A stretch of 64,000 bases of DNA from Marinomonas lutimaris (GCF_019426345.1 NZ_JAHLLW010000005.1:62001-126000); one strand, 5' to 3'. Positions 42,561 to 51,221 are shown, counted from the first letter of the stretch. The notes: generated by a model not told the origin, from the sequence alone. A program made the numbers and translations.

Positions 42561-43202
42561 GTGACAATAATGACAAAAAATATCCGATTAATTTTAGTCG
42601 ATGATCACATGTTGGTGTTAGATGGTCTTCAAGCTCGCTTGGAGTTAGAAGGCAATATCGACATTATAGCAACCGCATCGAATGGATTGGATGCCTTAGA
42701 AAAAGCCAAAGAAACCCAGCCAGATTTGGTTCTTATGGATGTTTCTATGCCCGTTTTAAATGGGTTAGAGGCGACCAAGCGGTTTAAAGCAGAACAGCCC
42801 AATGTGAAAATCTTGATGCTGAGTATGCATAATGACAAAGAGTATATTTTGTCGCTGATTCAGTCTGGTGCGAATGGCTACGTGTTAAAAGACGTGTCTT
42901 CAGAAGAATTAGTACAAGCCATTAATACCGTGCATCAAGGCGGTACTTATTTTAGCTCAGGAGCGTCTGATTCACTGTTTTCATTGGGCGCTTCTCCCAA
43001 GCAGTCGGATGACTTAACTAAGCGAGAAGTTGCTGTATTGAAAGCTTTGGCGGCAGGCTTATCTAATAAAGAAATCGGCCAATCCTTGAATATCAGTGTG
43101 AGAACTGCCGAAACCCATCGACAAAATATTAAAAACAAGTTGGATATTCATACCTCTGCCGGCTTGATAAAATACGCTTTAGCCAATCAGTTAATTGAAT
43201 AG
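42561..43202 (+). CDS. LuxR/NarL-family response regulator
   Basis: 213-residue regulator: receiver domain (about 1-120) with acidic pair VDDH, phospho-acceptor Asp in LVLMDVSMPVLNG (Asp57 counted from the ATG at 42570), Thr/Ser and Lys in LSMH and YVLKD; then a LuxR helix-turn-helix (about 148-205; LTKREVAVLKALAAGLSNKEIGQSLNISVRTAETHRQNI). Start may be GTG 42561 or ATG 42570; AGGA at 42553-42556 is nearer the GTG. Cognate to the preceding kinase and likely a regulator of the adjacent TRAP operon. Confidence 0.93.
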   Translation: MTIMTKNIRLILVDDHMLVLDGLQARLELEGNIDIIATASNGLDALEKAKETQPDLVLMDVSMPVLNGLEATKRFKAEQPNVKILMLSMHNDKEYILSLIQSGANGYVLKDVSSEELVQAINTVHQGGTYFSSGASDSLFSLGASPKQSDDLTKREVAVLKALAAGLSNKEIGQSLNISVRTAETHRQNIKNKLDIHTSAGLIKYALANQLIE

Positions 43203-43219
43203 CCAAAGGAAGTAAGGCA

Positions 43220-44068
43220 ATGGATTTTCGTAAGTACCATGCGCTAGGAAATGTGTATTTAGTGGTCTCACCAGATGAGTTTCCTGATGAGCCTGCCGCT
43301 TTGATCATTAAAAATATTTGCCATAAACATTATGGTGTAGCGTCAGATGGCGTATTGGTCGGTCCATTTCCTTCAAATATTGCAGACTTTGGGTTACGTA
43401 TTTTTAATCCAGATGCCAGCGAAGCAGAGAAAAGCGGTAATGGCTTACGAATTTTTTGTCGTTCACTATGGGACCAAGGCTTGGTGAAAGACAAACCTTT
43501 TACTATTGAAACCAAAGGTGGCGTGGTCAAAGCACAAGTGTCTGACAATGGACAGCGAGTGGATGTGGAAATGGGCAAAGTGTCTTTTTTTAGCCAAGAC
43601 ATTCCAGTTTGGGGTGAACCTCGCGAAGTCTTGTTAGAAAACCTTAATGTGATGAGTCTGAATCACATCTATAGCGCTGTCACCATTGGCAATCCCCATT
43701 GCGTTATCTTGGCTGAGTCGCCAACTGAAACCATGGCAAAAGAGTTTGGTCCCTTGATTGAGACACATCCCAATTTCCCTAATCGAACCAATGTGCAGTT
43801 TATGCAAGTGATTGATCGTAATCATATTGTGATCGAAATTTGGGAGCGTGGCGCTGGTTATACGTTAGCATCTGGCAGCAGCAGTTGTGCAGCCGCTGCA
43901 GTGGCATACAAGTTAGGTTTATGTGACTCGTCCATCAAGGTGATGATGCCGGGTGGCCAGATAGATATTGAAATTAGCGACGATTTTCGGGTCAGTATGA
44001 GTGGTGGCGTGACATCTGTTTGTCATGGCAGTATTTCTAATGAGTGCCTGTCTCAGCTGTTCCACTAG
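43220..44068 (+). CDS. DapF-fold protein with both catalytic cysteines replaced by serine
   Basis: 282-residue member of the diaminopimelate epimerase family (two-fold DapF architecture). Landmarks are clear: KYHALGNVYLVV at the start, DASEAEKSGNGLRIFCR near 72-80, and ERGAGYTLASGSSSCAAAAVAY near 213-232. In true DapF the motifs read CGNG and ACGSG, and the two cysteines are the acid/base pair. Here they are Ser (AGC codon in KSGNG, TCT codon in ASGSS). Proline-racemase-superfamily relatives with Ser or Thr at one position are dehydratases or isomerases rather than epimerases, so a changed reaction is likely. It follows the two-component genes by 17 nt, suggesting a role in using the TRAP substrate. 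Confidence 0.85.
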   Translation: MDFRKYHALGNVYLVVSPDEFPDEPAALIIKNICHKHYGVASDGVLVGPFPSNIADFGLRIFNPDASEAEKSGNGLRIFCRSLWDQGLVKDKPFTIETKGGVVKAQVSDNGQRVDVEMGKVSFFSQDIPVWGEPREVLLENLNVMSLNHIYSAVTIGNPHCVILAESPTETMAKEFGPLIETHPNFPNRTNVQFMQVIDRNHIVIEIWERGAGYTLASGSSSCAAAAVAYKLGLCDSSIKVMMPGGQIDIEISDDFRVSMSGGVTSVCHGSISNECLSQLFH

Positions 44069-44121
44069 AATCTAAGCCATTAGATTGAGAGCCTTTCACC
44101 TCATAACAGAGTAGAGTGGGT

Positions 44122-44151
44122 GCTTGCGGCAAGACCTGTCGCGGGCTTTTT
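44122..44151 (+). terminator. Probable terminator after the DapF-like gene
   Basis: GCTTGCG (44122-44128) can pair with CGCGGGC (44140-44146) using two G-U pairs, with an 11-nt loop, followed by T5. Confidence 0.5.
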
Positions 44152-44177
44152 AGCCTTTTGAGCATATGGAGTCCACT

Positions 44178-44984
44178 ATGCGCGTTCTATTTTTTCCATT
44201 CCCTGTGTTGTGTGTGTTGCTTTCGTCTCTCTTTTCCCCTCTTTATGCGGCGGATGATTGGTATCGTCCACCGGTTTCCGTGACCTGGCAATGGCAGCTC
44301 GATGGCGTCGTTAACGAAGGTTATGACGTGGACTTATACGACATTGATTTATTTGATTCGTCTGTTGAGCTGATTCAACGCCTGCAAGCATCGGGTAAAA
44401 AAGTTATTTGTTATTTCTCTGCTGGTTCATACGAAGATTGGCGACCTGATGCAACAGACTTTGCTACCAAATATTTGGGCAAAACCTTAAGTGGTTGGGA
44501 CAATGAACGTTGGTTAGATATTCGCTCTAAGCATGTTCGTGAAGTGTTGTCCCGTCGTCTTGATTTAGCTGCTGAAAAAGGTTGTGATGGCGTTGAGCCA
44601 GACAATGTAGACAGCTACAGAACTAACACTGGATTCTATTTTCACCGTAATGATCAGCTAGATTTCAATCGCTTTCTTGCCGCTCAAGCTCATAAAAGAG
44701 GCTTGGCGATTGGGCTCAAAAACGACCCAGATCAGATTCGTGCTTTAGTCGATGATTTTGATTTTGCCGTCAACGAGCAATGTTTCGAATACTCTGAATG
44801 TCGCTCATATGAAGCCTTCATTAGTAAAGGTAAGCCTGTACTAAACGCAGAATATCGTGAGATTTATGTGGATGATGAAGCGCAACGAAGTGCTATGTGT
44901 AAACAATCTTTGACGTTAAAATTTAGTACTTTGGTTTTGCCTGTGACGTTGGATGATAAATTTCGTATGAGTTGCTTGCCATAA
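44178..44984 (+). CDS. Secreted GH114-family endo-alpha-1,4-polygalactosaminidase-like protein
   Basis: 268-residue exported protein with a signal peptide (about 1-25, ending SPLYAA). The rest is a TIM-barrel GH114 domain: VTWQWQLDG, VDLYDIDLFDSS, KKVICYFSAGSYEDWRPD, and GCDGVEPDNVDSYRTNTGF whose acidic residues lie at the expected active site, then AIGLKNDPDQI and AVNEQCFEYSEC. The family attacks galactosamine-containing polymers such as those in biofilm. ATG at 44178 has GGAG 6 nt upstream and is preferred over the ATG at 44166. Four or more cysteines fit an exported, disulfide-bonded enzyme. Confidence 0.85.
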   Translation: MRVLFFPFPVLCVLLSSLFSPLYAADDWYRPPVSVTWQWQLDGVVNEGYDVDLYDIDLFDSSVELIQRLQASGKKVICYFSAGSYEDWRPDATDFATKYLGKTLSGWDNERWLDIRSKHVREVLSRRLDLAAEKGCDGVEPDNVDSYRTNTGFYFHRNDQLDFNRFLAAQAHKRGLAIGLKNDPDQIRALVDDFDFAVNEQCFEYSECRSYEAFISKGKPVLNAEYREIYVDDEAQRSAMCKQSLTLKFSTLVLPVTLDDKFRMSCLP

Positions 44985-45016
44985 ATTGTTTGTCATAAAC
45001 TATTTGGCATAAACAG
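44975..45016. repeat. Three 14-bp tandem repeats across the GH114 stop codon
   Basis: CTTGCCATAAATTG, TTTGTCATAAACTA and TTTGGCATAAACAG follow each other without gap (44975-44988, 44989-45002, 45003-45016). The first contains the GH114 stop codon, and the last ends 21 nt before the araC-type start. Could be slippage or a binding array. Confidence 0.6.
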
Positions 45017-45037
45017 CTTGATTGATAGGACGATAAA

Positions 45038-45871
45038 ATGACACCTTCTACCCATCCGATGTTTTGGCGAGATCCGGCTTTGCCTTATGTAGAGCTTCGC
45101 CAAGTATTGGATGGCAGAAATGTTAGCTATGCGCCACATTCTCATCAAGAGTGGTCGATTGGTGCCATTCTGCAAGGCCAGAGCGAATTCCGCTGTGCGG
45201 ATCGCTTACACGGCGTTGAGTGGGGGGCTTTGGTGATGATGAATCCAGATGTGGTTCATGCTTGTAATCCTCGTCAAGATTCTCCTTGGGCTTATTACAT
45301 GATGCATTTAGACAAGGATTGGTTAGCGTCCTTATTGTTCGCCCATGGCATTAGAGAAGCTCAAACTTGGCGAGATACTCTGGGTGATACCTTATTGTCA
45401 GCTCAGGCTTATCAGGCATTTGTAGAAGTATGTGAATGTCTAATGGCTACTCATTTTTCGTCTATAGAAAAAGGCCAAAGGCTAGAAGCGGTGCTGGTGG
45501 ACTTGTTCACGGAGTTGGATGCGAATAACATCGAATTTTCCACAGCTTTGCCTGTGAATAACTTATATCAAGTGGCGGACTATTTGAATCAATACTGTTT
45601 GCACGATACCTCGATTGAGCAAATCAGTACTGAATTTGGTTTCAGTACTGGTTATTTGGTTCGTGCGTTTAAGCGCCATTTTAATATGACGCCACATGCT
45701 TATCGTTTGAATCGTCGTATTCAACTGGGCCAGCAAGCCTTAAAGCAAGGTCAAGCCATTGTTGATGTGGCACAGACGATTGGCTTTAGTGATCAAGCGC
45801 ACTTTCAGCGCGCGTTTAAACAGCGAGTAGCGGCAACACCAGATCAGTATCGCCGTTCAGTTTCTTCTTAG
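45038..45871 (+). CDS. AraC-family transcriptional regulator
   Basis: 277-residue regulator: an N-terminal AraC-type cupin (about 15-165; SYAPHSHQEWSIGAILQGQSEFRC with its metal/ligand His positions) and a C-terminal double helix-turn-helix (about 175-270; TSIEQISTEFGFSTGYLVRAFKRHFNMTPHAYRLNRRIQLG and VAQTIGFSDQAHFQRAFKQRVAATPDQYR). Convergent with a LysE-family exporter 10 nt away; AraC/LysE pairs are common, so it may control that exporter and sense its substrate. Confidence 0.92.
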   Translation: MTPSTHPMFWRDPALPYVELRQVLDGRNVSYAPHSHQEWSIGAILQGQSEFRCADRLHGVEWGALVMMNPDVVHACNPRQDSPWAYYMMHLDKDWLASLLFAHGIREAQTWRDTLGDTLLSAQAYQAFVEVCECLMATHFSSIEKGQRLEAVLVDLFTELDANNIEFSTALPVNNLYQVADYLNQYCLHDTSIEQISTEFGFSTGYLVRAFKRHFNMTPHAYRLNRRIQLGQQALKQGQAIVDVAQTIGFSDQAHFQRAFKQRVAATPDQYRRSVSS

Positions 45872-45881
45872 GTAAGGTCAG

Positions 45882-46472
45882 TTAGACTAGAATCATCACA
45901 CAACTACCTGCCAGTAATATCGCCAAGGTTTTATTCATTAAGCGCATTTTGTCGGGGCTTTGAAAATACTGTCCGAGTATTTTTCCTATCCACACCCAAA
46001 TTCCCAAAGACAGCCAGCAAATTGGCAAATATAGACTCGCAAAGATGATCACCTCGGTTGCTTCCGCATTGGGAGTATAGGCCGCAATGCCAGACAGCGA
46101 GGCTAGCCATGCTTTTGGATTTAGCCATTGCATAATGGCACCTGTCATAAAGGTTGGCGCCTTGCTATGTTTGTCGGAATTTAGCTCGCCATTGTCGGTG
46201 AATAACTGATAACTCAGATACAGCAGAAAGGCGATACCGAACCATTGCAGCACTTGGGTGATCCAGCTTAATTGGTCGATTAAGTAATGTAGCCCAAAGC
46301 CGATCAGCAAAAACAGCACAATAAAACCGAGCGTCGCTCCCGTTACAAAAATAAGCCCCGTTTTGATTCCATAGCGAGCGCTGCCACTTAGCGAGACAAG
46401 GTTCACCGGGCCTGGTGACAAAGACGCCGCTAAGGCAAACAAAGACATAGAAATGATTAAAGAGAAAGTCAT
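45882..46472 (-). CDS. LysE-family translocator
   Basis: 196-residue membrane exporter with about five to six hydrophobic segments; the family N-terminus LAASLSPGPVNLVSLSGSARYGIKTGLIFVTGATLGF contains the PGP motif near 21. Probably exports an amino acid or related compound. Tail-to-tail with an AraC-family regulator. Start at 46472 is followed upstream by an AGGAA at the right distance. Confidence 0.9.
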   Translation of the reverse strand: MTFSLIISMSLFALAASLSPGPVNLVSLSGSARYGIKTGLIFVTGATLGFIVLFLLIGFGLHYLIDQLSWITQVLQWFGIAFLLYLSYQLFTDNGELNSDKHSKAPTFMTGAIMQWLNPKAWLASLSGIAAYTPNAEATEVIIFASLYLPICWLSLGIWVWIGKILGQYFQSPDKMRLMNKTLAILLAGSCVMILV

Positions 46473-46636
46473 CAGATGTTCCTAAGAAAATAATCAACAG
46501 GCGTTCACTATCGTTTTTTAGGATCTTGGCGTATTGAACAAAATTGACCTTTTAAGGATTGTTTACTGTTCGCATGTTTTTCGTTGGAGGAGCGGAGTAT
46601 GATTTTGTTAAATCATTTATTTAAACAGGAGTCCTT

Positions 46637-46933
46637 ATGATTCGACATGTATTGTTTATCAAGTACAAAGAGCAAGCGACCGCGGCGGATATCGCAACGT
46701 CTATGGCTAACTTCGAGAAAATTAAGAGCAAGATCGATGGCATTGAATCGGTTGAATGGGGCTTAAACAACAGTCCAGAAGGGCGCAATAAAGAGTATAC
46801 CCATTGTGTGTTTATGACCTTTGTGGACGAAGCTGCACGTGATGCTTATATTCCTCATCCAGAACACGAAGTATTAAAAGCGCAACTAGGGCCGATTTTA
46901 GAAGACATTATTGTTTTCGATTACGCGTTATAA
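46637..46933 (+). CDS. Dabb-domain protein, copy 2
   Basis: 98-residue single Dabb domain, the same length as the protein at 25779 and clearly paralogous: MIRHVLFIKYKE, IESVEWGLNNSPEGRNKEYTHCVFMTFVDEAARDAYIPHPEH and the IVFDYAL end have direct counterparts. ATG at 46637 has AGGAGTCC upstream. Function unknown; dimeric ferredoxin-like barrel expected. Not in an operon with either neighbour; a terminator follows. Confidence 0.9.
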   Translation: MIRHVLFIKYKEQATAADIATSMANFEKIKSKIDGIESVEWGLNNSPEGRNKEYTHCVFMTFVDEAARDAYIPHPEHEVLKAQLGPILEDIIVFDYAL

Positions 46934-46961
46934 CGCCTTAGTTTCACTGACGATAAAACAG

Positions 46962-46996
46962 AAAACCGCCTCAAGTTATCTTGAGACGGTTTTTTT
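46962..46996. terminator. Terminator between Dabb copy 2 and the convergent PfpI gene
   Basis: AAACCGCCTCAAG and CTTGAGACGGTTT pair with a single mismatch around a TTAT loop, followed by T7 on the plus strand and preceded by AAAA, so it can serve both directions. Confidence 0.85.
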
Positions 46997-47023
46997 ATAC
47001 TTTCACCAATTGGCTAGTAGGGC

Positions 47024-47713
47024 TTATTTATTTAAGTGAGCCAATAGTTTTTCAGCCACTAGTTCAGAGCTGGCAGGGTTCTGACCTGTGATCATTAAAC
47101 CGTCTTGAACCGCAAATGGTGTCCAATCCGCCGTGTTTTTGTAATCTGCACCGCGTTTTTTCATTTCATCTTCTAACAAGAAAGGCACAACTTCTGTCAA
47201 TTGCACAGCCGCTTCTTCACTGTTAGTAAAGCCAGTGACGGTTTTGCCTTTAATGAAGTACTCACCGTCTGCGTCTTTGATGTTCAAGAAAGCGCTTGGT
47301 GCGTGACAGACAGAAGAGATTGGCTTGTCGGCTTTAATAAAGCTTTCGATCAAGGCAATAGACTCTTTGTTTTCAGTCAGATCCCAAAGTGGACCGTGGC
47401 CGCCCGGGTAAAAGATGGCATCGAAGTCCTCTTGTTTCATATCGCTCAATTTGACTGTGTTAGCAATTACGTCTTGCGCAGCCTGATCTTTATAGAAGCG
47501 TTCAGTTGCCTCGGTTTGTGCATCTGGCGCTGTGCTGTTTGGATCAATTGGCGCTTGGCCGCCTTTTGGCGTAGCGACAGTGATTTCTGCGCCAGCATCA
47601 AGAAATGCGTAATAAGGTGCAGCGAATTCTTCTACCCAAAAACCTGTTTTGTGACCTGTGTCGCCCAGATCCGAATGGGAAGTAAGTACGACTAGAATTT
47701 TTTTGCTGCTCAT
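47024..47713 (-). CDS. DJ-1/PfpI-family protein (type 1 glutamine amidotransferase fold)
   Basis: 229-residue protein of the HchA-like branch. The nucleophile-elbow Cys is in SSVCHAPSAF near 137 and the partner Glu near 20-30 in the FWVEEFAAPYYAFLDAGAEI segment; FYPGGHGPLWDL near 110 is typical. Related proteins are glyoxalase III/chaperones, or deglycases as claimed for some. Divergent from a LysR regulator with a 158-nt gap containing a LysR-like site, so it is likely that regulator's target, perhaps under electrophile stress. Confidence 0.88.
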   Translation of the reverse strand: MSSKKILVVLTSHSDLGDTGHKTGFWVEEFAAPYYAFLDAGAEITVATPKGGQAPIDPNSTAPDAQTEATERFYKDQAAQDVIANTVKLSDMKQEDFDAIFYPGGHGPLWDLTENKESIALIESFIKADKPISSVCHAPSAFLNIKDADGEYFIKGKTVTGFTNSEEAAVQLTEVVPFLLEDEMKKRGADYKNTADWTPFAVQDGLMITGQNPASSELVAEKLLAHLNK

Positions 47714-47757
47714 AAGAGGCTCCTAAATGTTTGAATGAGTTGTGTTATTAACTTGTG

Positions 47758-47772
47758 ATTAGTCTATCTAAT
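47758..47772. promoter_or_regulatory. Candidate LysR box between pfpI-like and lysR genes
   Basis: ATTAG-TCTAT-CTAAT is a perfect inverted repeat of the T-N11-A form in the middle of the divergent promoter region; A/T-rich related half-sites continue to about 47840. Confidence 0.4.
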
Positions 47773-47871
47773 TAATCGAATGAGTGTAATGGAGTTATTT
47801 TTGACTTCATTGATCTAATAATTGATACAATTAATCTGGTTTCCCGTTATCTATATAAAAGAGTCGTCACT

Positions 47872-48765
47872 ATGGAAGTCTCCTTTGAACAGTTAAAAAG
47901 TATGGTGGTGTTTGCCCAAGTAGTGGAGCAAGGCAGTTTAACGGCCGCCGCCAAATTCATGGGGATTTCCCGTGGCGTGGTGAGTTATCACCTAAAAAAG
48001 CTAGAAGAGCAGCTTGGCGTAAAACTGCTGAATCGTACTACTCGATCTTTGTCATTGACCGAAACGGGCGAAGCTTATTATCAGCGTTGCCGAGCCATTG
48101 CTTTTCAAGCTCACGAAGCGAACCGACAGATAGAAAAAGCCAAACAAGAGCCAGAAGGGAAGTTGAAGATCTCTTGTCCAGTCAATTTGGGCTTGCAAGT
48201 AATTGTGCCCGCGCTGAATGAATTTCGGAGGCTTTATCCTTTAATAGAATTGAATGTTTCCCTAAGTGATGAAGTAGTTAATATCATCAAAGACGGTGTT
48301 GATCTGGCAATTCGAGGTGCGCCCTTATTAGATTCTGGTTTGCAAGCCAGCAAGTTAAAGACCTTTGAGACCTGCTTGTGTGGCTCGCCAGAGTATTTTC
48401 GCCGTCGCGGCAGACCAACTAAGCCCGAAGAACTTTATGACCATGATTGGGTGGTCTATACGCCCGCAGCAAATACCGTACACCTTAGCCAAGGTTCTAA
48501 GTCGTTTAGCTTGTCTGTGCATGGCGCGGTGAGTACCAACAATGCGGCAGCGAGGACAATATTTTTAGAAGGCGGTAACGGCATAGGACGCATTCCCATG
48601 TACGACGCGTTACCGCGTATTGCTAATGGTAGTTTAGAACGAATTTTACCGGATTATAAATGCACAGGCATTGATGTTTACGCGGTTTTTCCGCCCGGAA
48701 CCGCAGAGTCTAAAAAGTTGCGCTTGTTGCTGGATTTTTTAAAAACATCTTTTGCGAAGTTTTGA
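47872..48765 (+). CDS. LysR-family transcriptional regulator
   Basis: 297-residue LysR protein: winged helix-turn-helix at about 5-64 (FAQVVEQGSLTAAAKFMGISRGVVSYHLKKLEEQLGVKLLNRTTRSLSLTETG) and an effector domain from about 92 (LKISCPVNLGLQVIVPAL). Belongs to the CrgA/AaeR-like group. Divergent from the DJ-1/PfpI gene, its probable target. Confidence 0.92.
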   Translation: MEVSFEQLKSMVVFAQVVEQGSLTAAAKFMGISRGVVSYHLKKLEEQLGVKLLNRTTRSLSLTETGEAYYQRCRAIAFQAHEANRQIEKAKQEPEGKLKISCPVNLGLQVIVPALNEFRRLYPLIELNVSLSDEVVNIIKDGVDLAIRGAPLLDSGLQASKLKTFETCLCGSPEYFRRRGRPTKPEELYDHDWVVYTPAANTVHLSQGSKSFSLSVHGAVSTNNAAARTIFLEGGNGIGRIPMYDALPRIANGSLERILPDYKCTGIDVYAVFPPGTAESKKLRLLLDFLKTSFAKF

Positions 48766-48940
48766 TGAGCAGATATTTTTCTGTAACAAACCTCGGTTAG
48801 CTTTGTTATTTCCTGTGACGTTTATTATGGAATTGTGCGAATCGAGGATCTTCCGTTTTTTATGAATTATCATATAGGTAGATGGAATTAATTTTAGTGT
48901 AAGTAAAGGATCGTTTTCTTTTTAATGATAGGAGCCAATT

Positions 48941-50803
48941 GTGCTCATTAAACATAAATTAATTTTAAATACCGTCTTGTTAGTTGTTGCGCTCGTCGCC
49001 ATGTTAGGGCTTTTTTATAATACGCAGAGCAATCTAGAAAAGCTAAACTATGCCAAGAATCTTGTCGTACACCAACAAGTGAATATGCTGACCTTACGTC
49101 GTAATGAAAAAGATTTTCTGGCGCGTCTTGACCTTTCTTATGAAGTAAAATTCAACGAGACAATGACTTCTCTTTTTGCAGATCAAACATTACTTGAAAG
49201 CGTAATGAATGAGTTTGCTGTCGATACTAATACTTTGCTGGAACTTACCGACGATTTTAAAGAGTATCAGACAGATTTTACCTCTGTTGTGACGGCTTCT
49301 AAAGAATTGGGCCTAACACCAGAGACGGGACTGCAAGGTCAGCTTCGTGGAGCGGTACATAATATTGAAAGCGAGTTATCAGCCCTGAACCAAGATGCGT
49401 TACTTGTGACTATGTTGCAGCTTCGTCGACATGAAAAAGACTTTATGTTGCGCAGTAATCCTAAATATATTACCTCTTTTAATAAAACCTTAGATCAGTT
49501 AGAAAGTAACTTACGCAGTGGCTCACTGCCAGCAGATAAGATTCAGCTATTAATATCTCTTTCCGAACAATATCGAACAGGCTTTAACCAATATGCGGAT
49601 GGCAAAAAAGCCTTAGGTTTGACCAGTAAAGAAGGCAAACTACTGGCAATGCGTGAGTCTATCCATAAAACCGAAACGGCACTCGATTCACTGGAAGCTC
49701 AGTTAACGTCGGTTATTCAAGCCAAAACATCCTTTGCCATGATGATGACAACTATTCTTTGTGGCGTCATCATTGTTGTTGGAGTGTTTGTTGCGTGGAT
49801 TATTAATCGTACGATCAATTCGGCATTGAATACCATCCAAACAACGATGCGAAATATTCAAACCACTCACAATATTGGTTTACGTGTCGATTTGCCGGCG
49901 AAAGATGAGATTGGTTTTGTGGCTGCCAGTATTAACGATATGTTGACGGATTTTAGTAGCGTCATTGCTAACGCAAACCTCACTGTACAAGAGATGAATA
50001 GCACGACAATTCAGTTGTCGCAAAATGCAGCCAGAACCTCAGATGATGCGCAGAAGCAGAGAGCGGAAACTGATATGGTGGCGGTGTCTGTCACTGAAAT
50101 GGTGGGCACAGTGGAAGATATTTCTCGCAGTATGGAAATGGCTGCGGCGAAGGCTCATTCAACGCAAGAAAATGCACGACAAGGGCAGTCTAAAGTGAAC
50201 TCTGCGATTGATCGTATTCGTCAGCTTTCAGACAGACTGGAAGGCTCTGTCGAAACCGTCAGTGCATTAGCAAAAGAAAGCGAAAGCATTGGCACGGTGT
50301 TGAACGTTATTCAAGGTATCGCTGAGCAGACCAACTTACTGGCGCTTAATGCCGCGATTGAAGCCGCTCGAGCGGGTGAGCAAGGCCGAGGCTTTGCTGT
50401 TGTTGCCGATGAAGTACGTGCATTGGCAAGTCGAACTCATTCTGCCACGGAAGAAATTTCTGACATTATTGTCACCTTGCAAGAGCGCACCAAAGGCATT
50501 GTGGCGCTGATGGAAAATTGCCGTCATGATGGTGTGTTAAGTCGTGATGAAGCGGCGACTACTGGAACTGTACTTGAGCAAATTATTCTTGATGTAGAAG
50601 AAATCTCGGCAATGGCGGGCTCTGTATCAACCGCAATTGAACAGCAGACCATCGCAGCCAACGAGATTAGTAAAAACGTCGACACAATACGTGAAATCAC
50701 GGAAGACACGTCAGAATCTGTCGCGTTGAACTCTAAGGCGAGTCAGGCTATTGCAGATCAAGCTGAATCGTTGAACCGTAGTATTTCAATATTTAAAGTG
50801 TGA
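48941..50803 (+). CDS. Methyl-accepting chemotaxis protein with helical bimodular sensor
   Basis: 620-residue chemoreceptor from a GTG start (AGGAG at 48930-48934). A first membrane segment (about 7-28) is followed by a helical bimodular (HBM) periplasmic sensor (about 35-265) whose two four-helix modules show as the repeated motif [14 protein letters not shown] near 49 and [14 protein letters not shown] near 165. Then a second membrane segment (about 266-290), HAMP, and the cytoplasmic signalling domain with hairpin tip [37 protein letters not shown] near 460-497. HBM receptors sense organic acids in the cases studied. No CheR-tethering pentapeptide is seen at the C-terminus. Confidence 0.93.
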   Translation: MLIKHKLILNTVLLVVALVAMLGLFYNTQSNLEKLNYAKNLVVHQQVNMLTLRRNEKDFLARLDLSYEVKFNETMTSLFADQTLLESVMNEFAVDTNTLLELTDDFKEYQTDFTSVVTASKELGLTPETGLQGQLRGAVHNIESELSALNQDALLVTMLQLRRHEKDFMLRSNPKYITSFNKTLDQLESNLRSGSLPADKIQLLISLSEQYRTGFNQYADGKKALGLTSKEGKLLAMRESIHKTETALDSLEAQLTSVIQAKTSFAMMMTTILCGVIIVVGVFVAWIINRTINSALNTIQTTMRNIQTTHNIGLRVDLPAKDEIGFVAASINDMLTDFSSVIANANLTVQEMNSTTIQLSQNAARTSDDAQKQRAETDMVAVSVTEMVGTVEDISRSMEMAAAKAHSTQENARQGQSKVNSAIDRIRQLSDRLEGSVETVSALAKESESIGTVLNVIQGIAEQTNLLALNAAIEAARAGEQGRGFAVVADEVRALASRTHSATEEISDIIVTLQERTKGIVALMENCRHDGVLSRDEAATTGTVLEQIILDVEEISAMAGSVSTAIEQQTIAANEISKNVDTIREITEDTSESVALNSKASQAIADQAESLNRSISIFKV

Positions 50804-50864
50804 CTCAGTAATCGTGGCTTAATGTCGATTAAAGTAGAATCACTATTAGTATCTGTAACCTGTG

Positions 50865-51174
50865 ATCGCAGGCCTAGGGAAGGTGCGAACAAGTCCTCTT
50901 GCCTCAGCATGTTGATAAAAGCCTGTTATTCGAGACGAGTACCGAATGTGAATAGTGGTTCTATTTTCGAGGTGCTCAACAAAGAATACAGGCTTTTAGA
51001 CCATGCCCTGCGGGTCTTTCAGAGCTTACTATTAAAAGTAACAGGCCACATGTCGTTGCGACTCTTTGAAAGGTACCTACATTCCTTCAGAGCCGCGCCT
51101 TATCTGACGATTTCTCTGAAAGACTGAGGCTTAGTAGACTTATTCGCACCTTCCCTAGCTATTAGGGCTGCGAT
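50865..51174. repeat. Hairpin split by the MITE insertion
   Basis: Outside the MITE, ATCGCAG (50865-50871) plus CCTA (50873-50876) face TAGG (51163-51166) plus CTGCGAT (51168-51174). With the MITE and one CTAG removed, these make an 11-bp stem with one G-G mismatch and a 5-nt loop. The original hairpin would have stood about 60 nt after the chemoreceptor stop, perhaps as its mRNA end; no T-run follows. Confidence 0.6.
50878..51154. mobile_element. 277-bp IS5-like miniature inverted-repeat element (MITE)
   Basis: Terminal inverted repeats GGAAGGTGCGAACAAGTC (50878-50895) and, on the other strand, GGAAGGTGCGAATAAGTC (51137-51154) match at 17 of 18 positions, with looser pairing continuing to about 33 bp (GCCTCAG on both sides). 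The element is flanked by a 4-bp duplication CTAG at 50874-50877 and 51155-51158. The tip sequence and CTAG target are those of IS5-group elements as I remember them. There is no transposase; inside are further inverted repeats (AAAAGCCTGTT-ATTC with GAATACAGGCTTTT; GTCTTTCAGAG 51014-51024 with CTCTGAAAGAC 51114-51124). An open frame over this region (50822-51127) does not resemble a protein. The gap 50804-51221 holds only this element and the split hairpin. Confidence 0.85.
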
Positions 51175-51221
51175 GCCGTTATTATGCAGATATCAATCTG
51201 ACACTATTTTAGGGACTACTT

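Noticed and set aside
50822-51127. Open frame of 101 codons after the chemoreceptor gene
   Set aside because: It spans the left MITE end and internal inverted repeats, has no ribosome site and no protein-like composition; it is non-coding mobile DNA.
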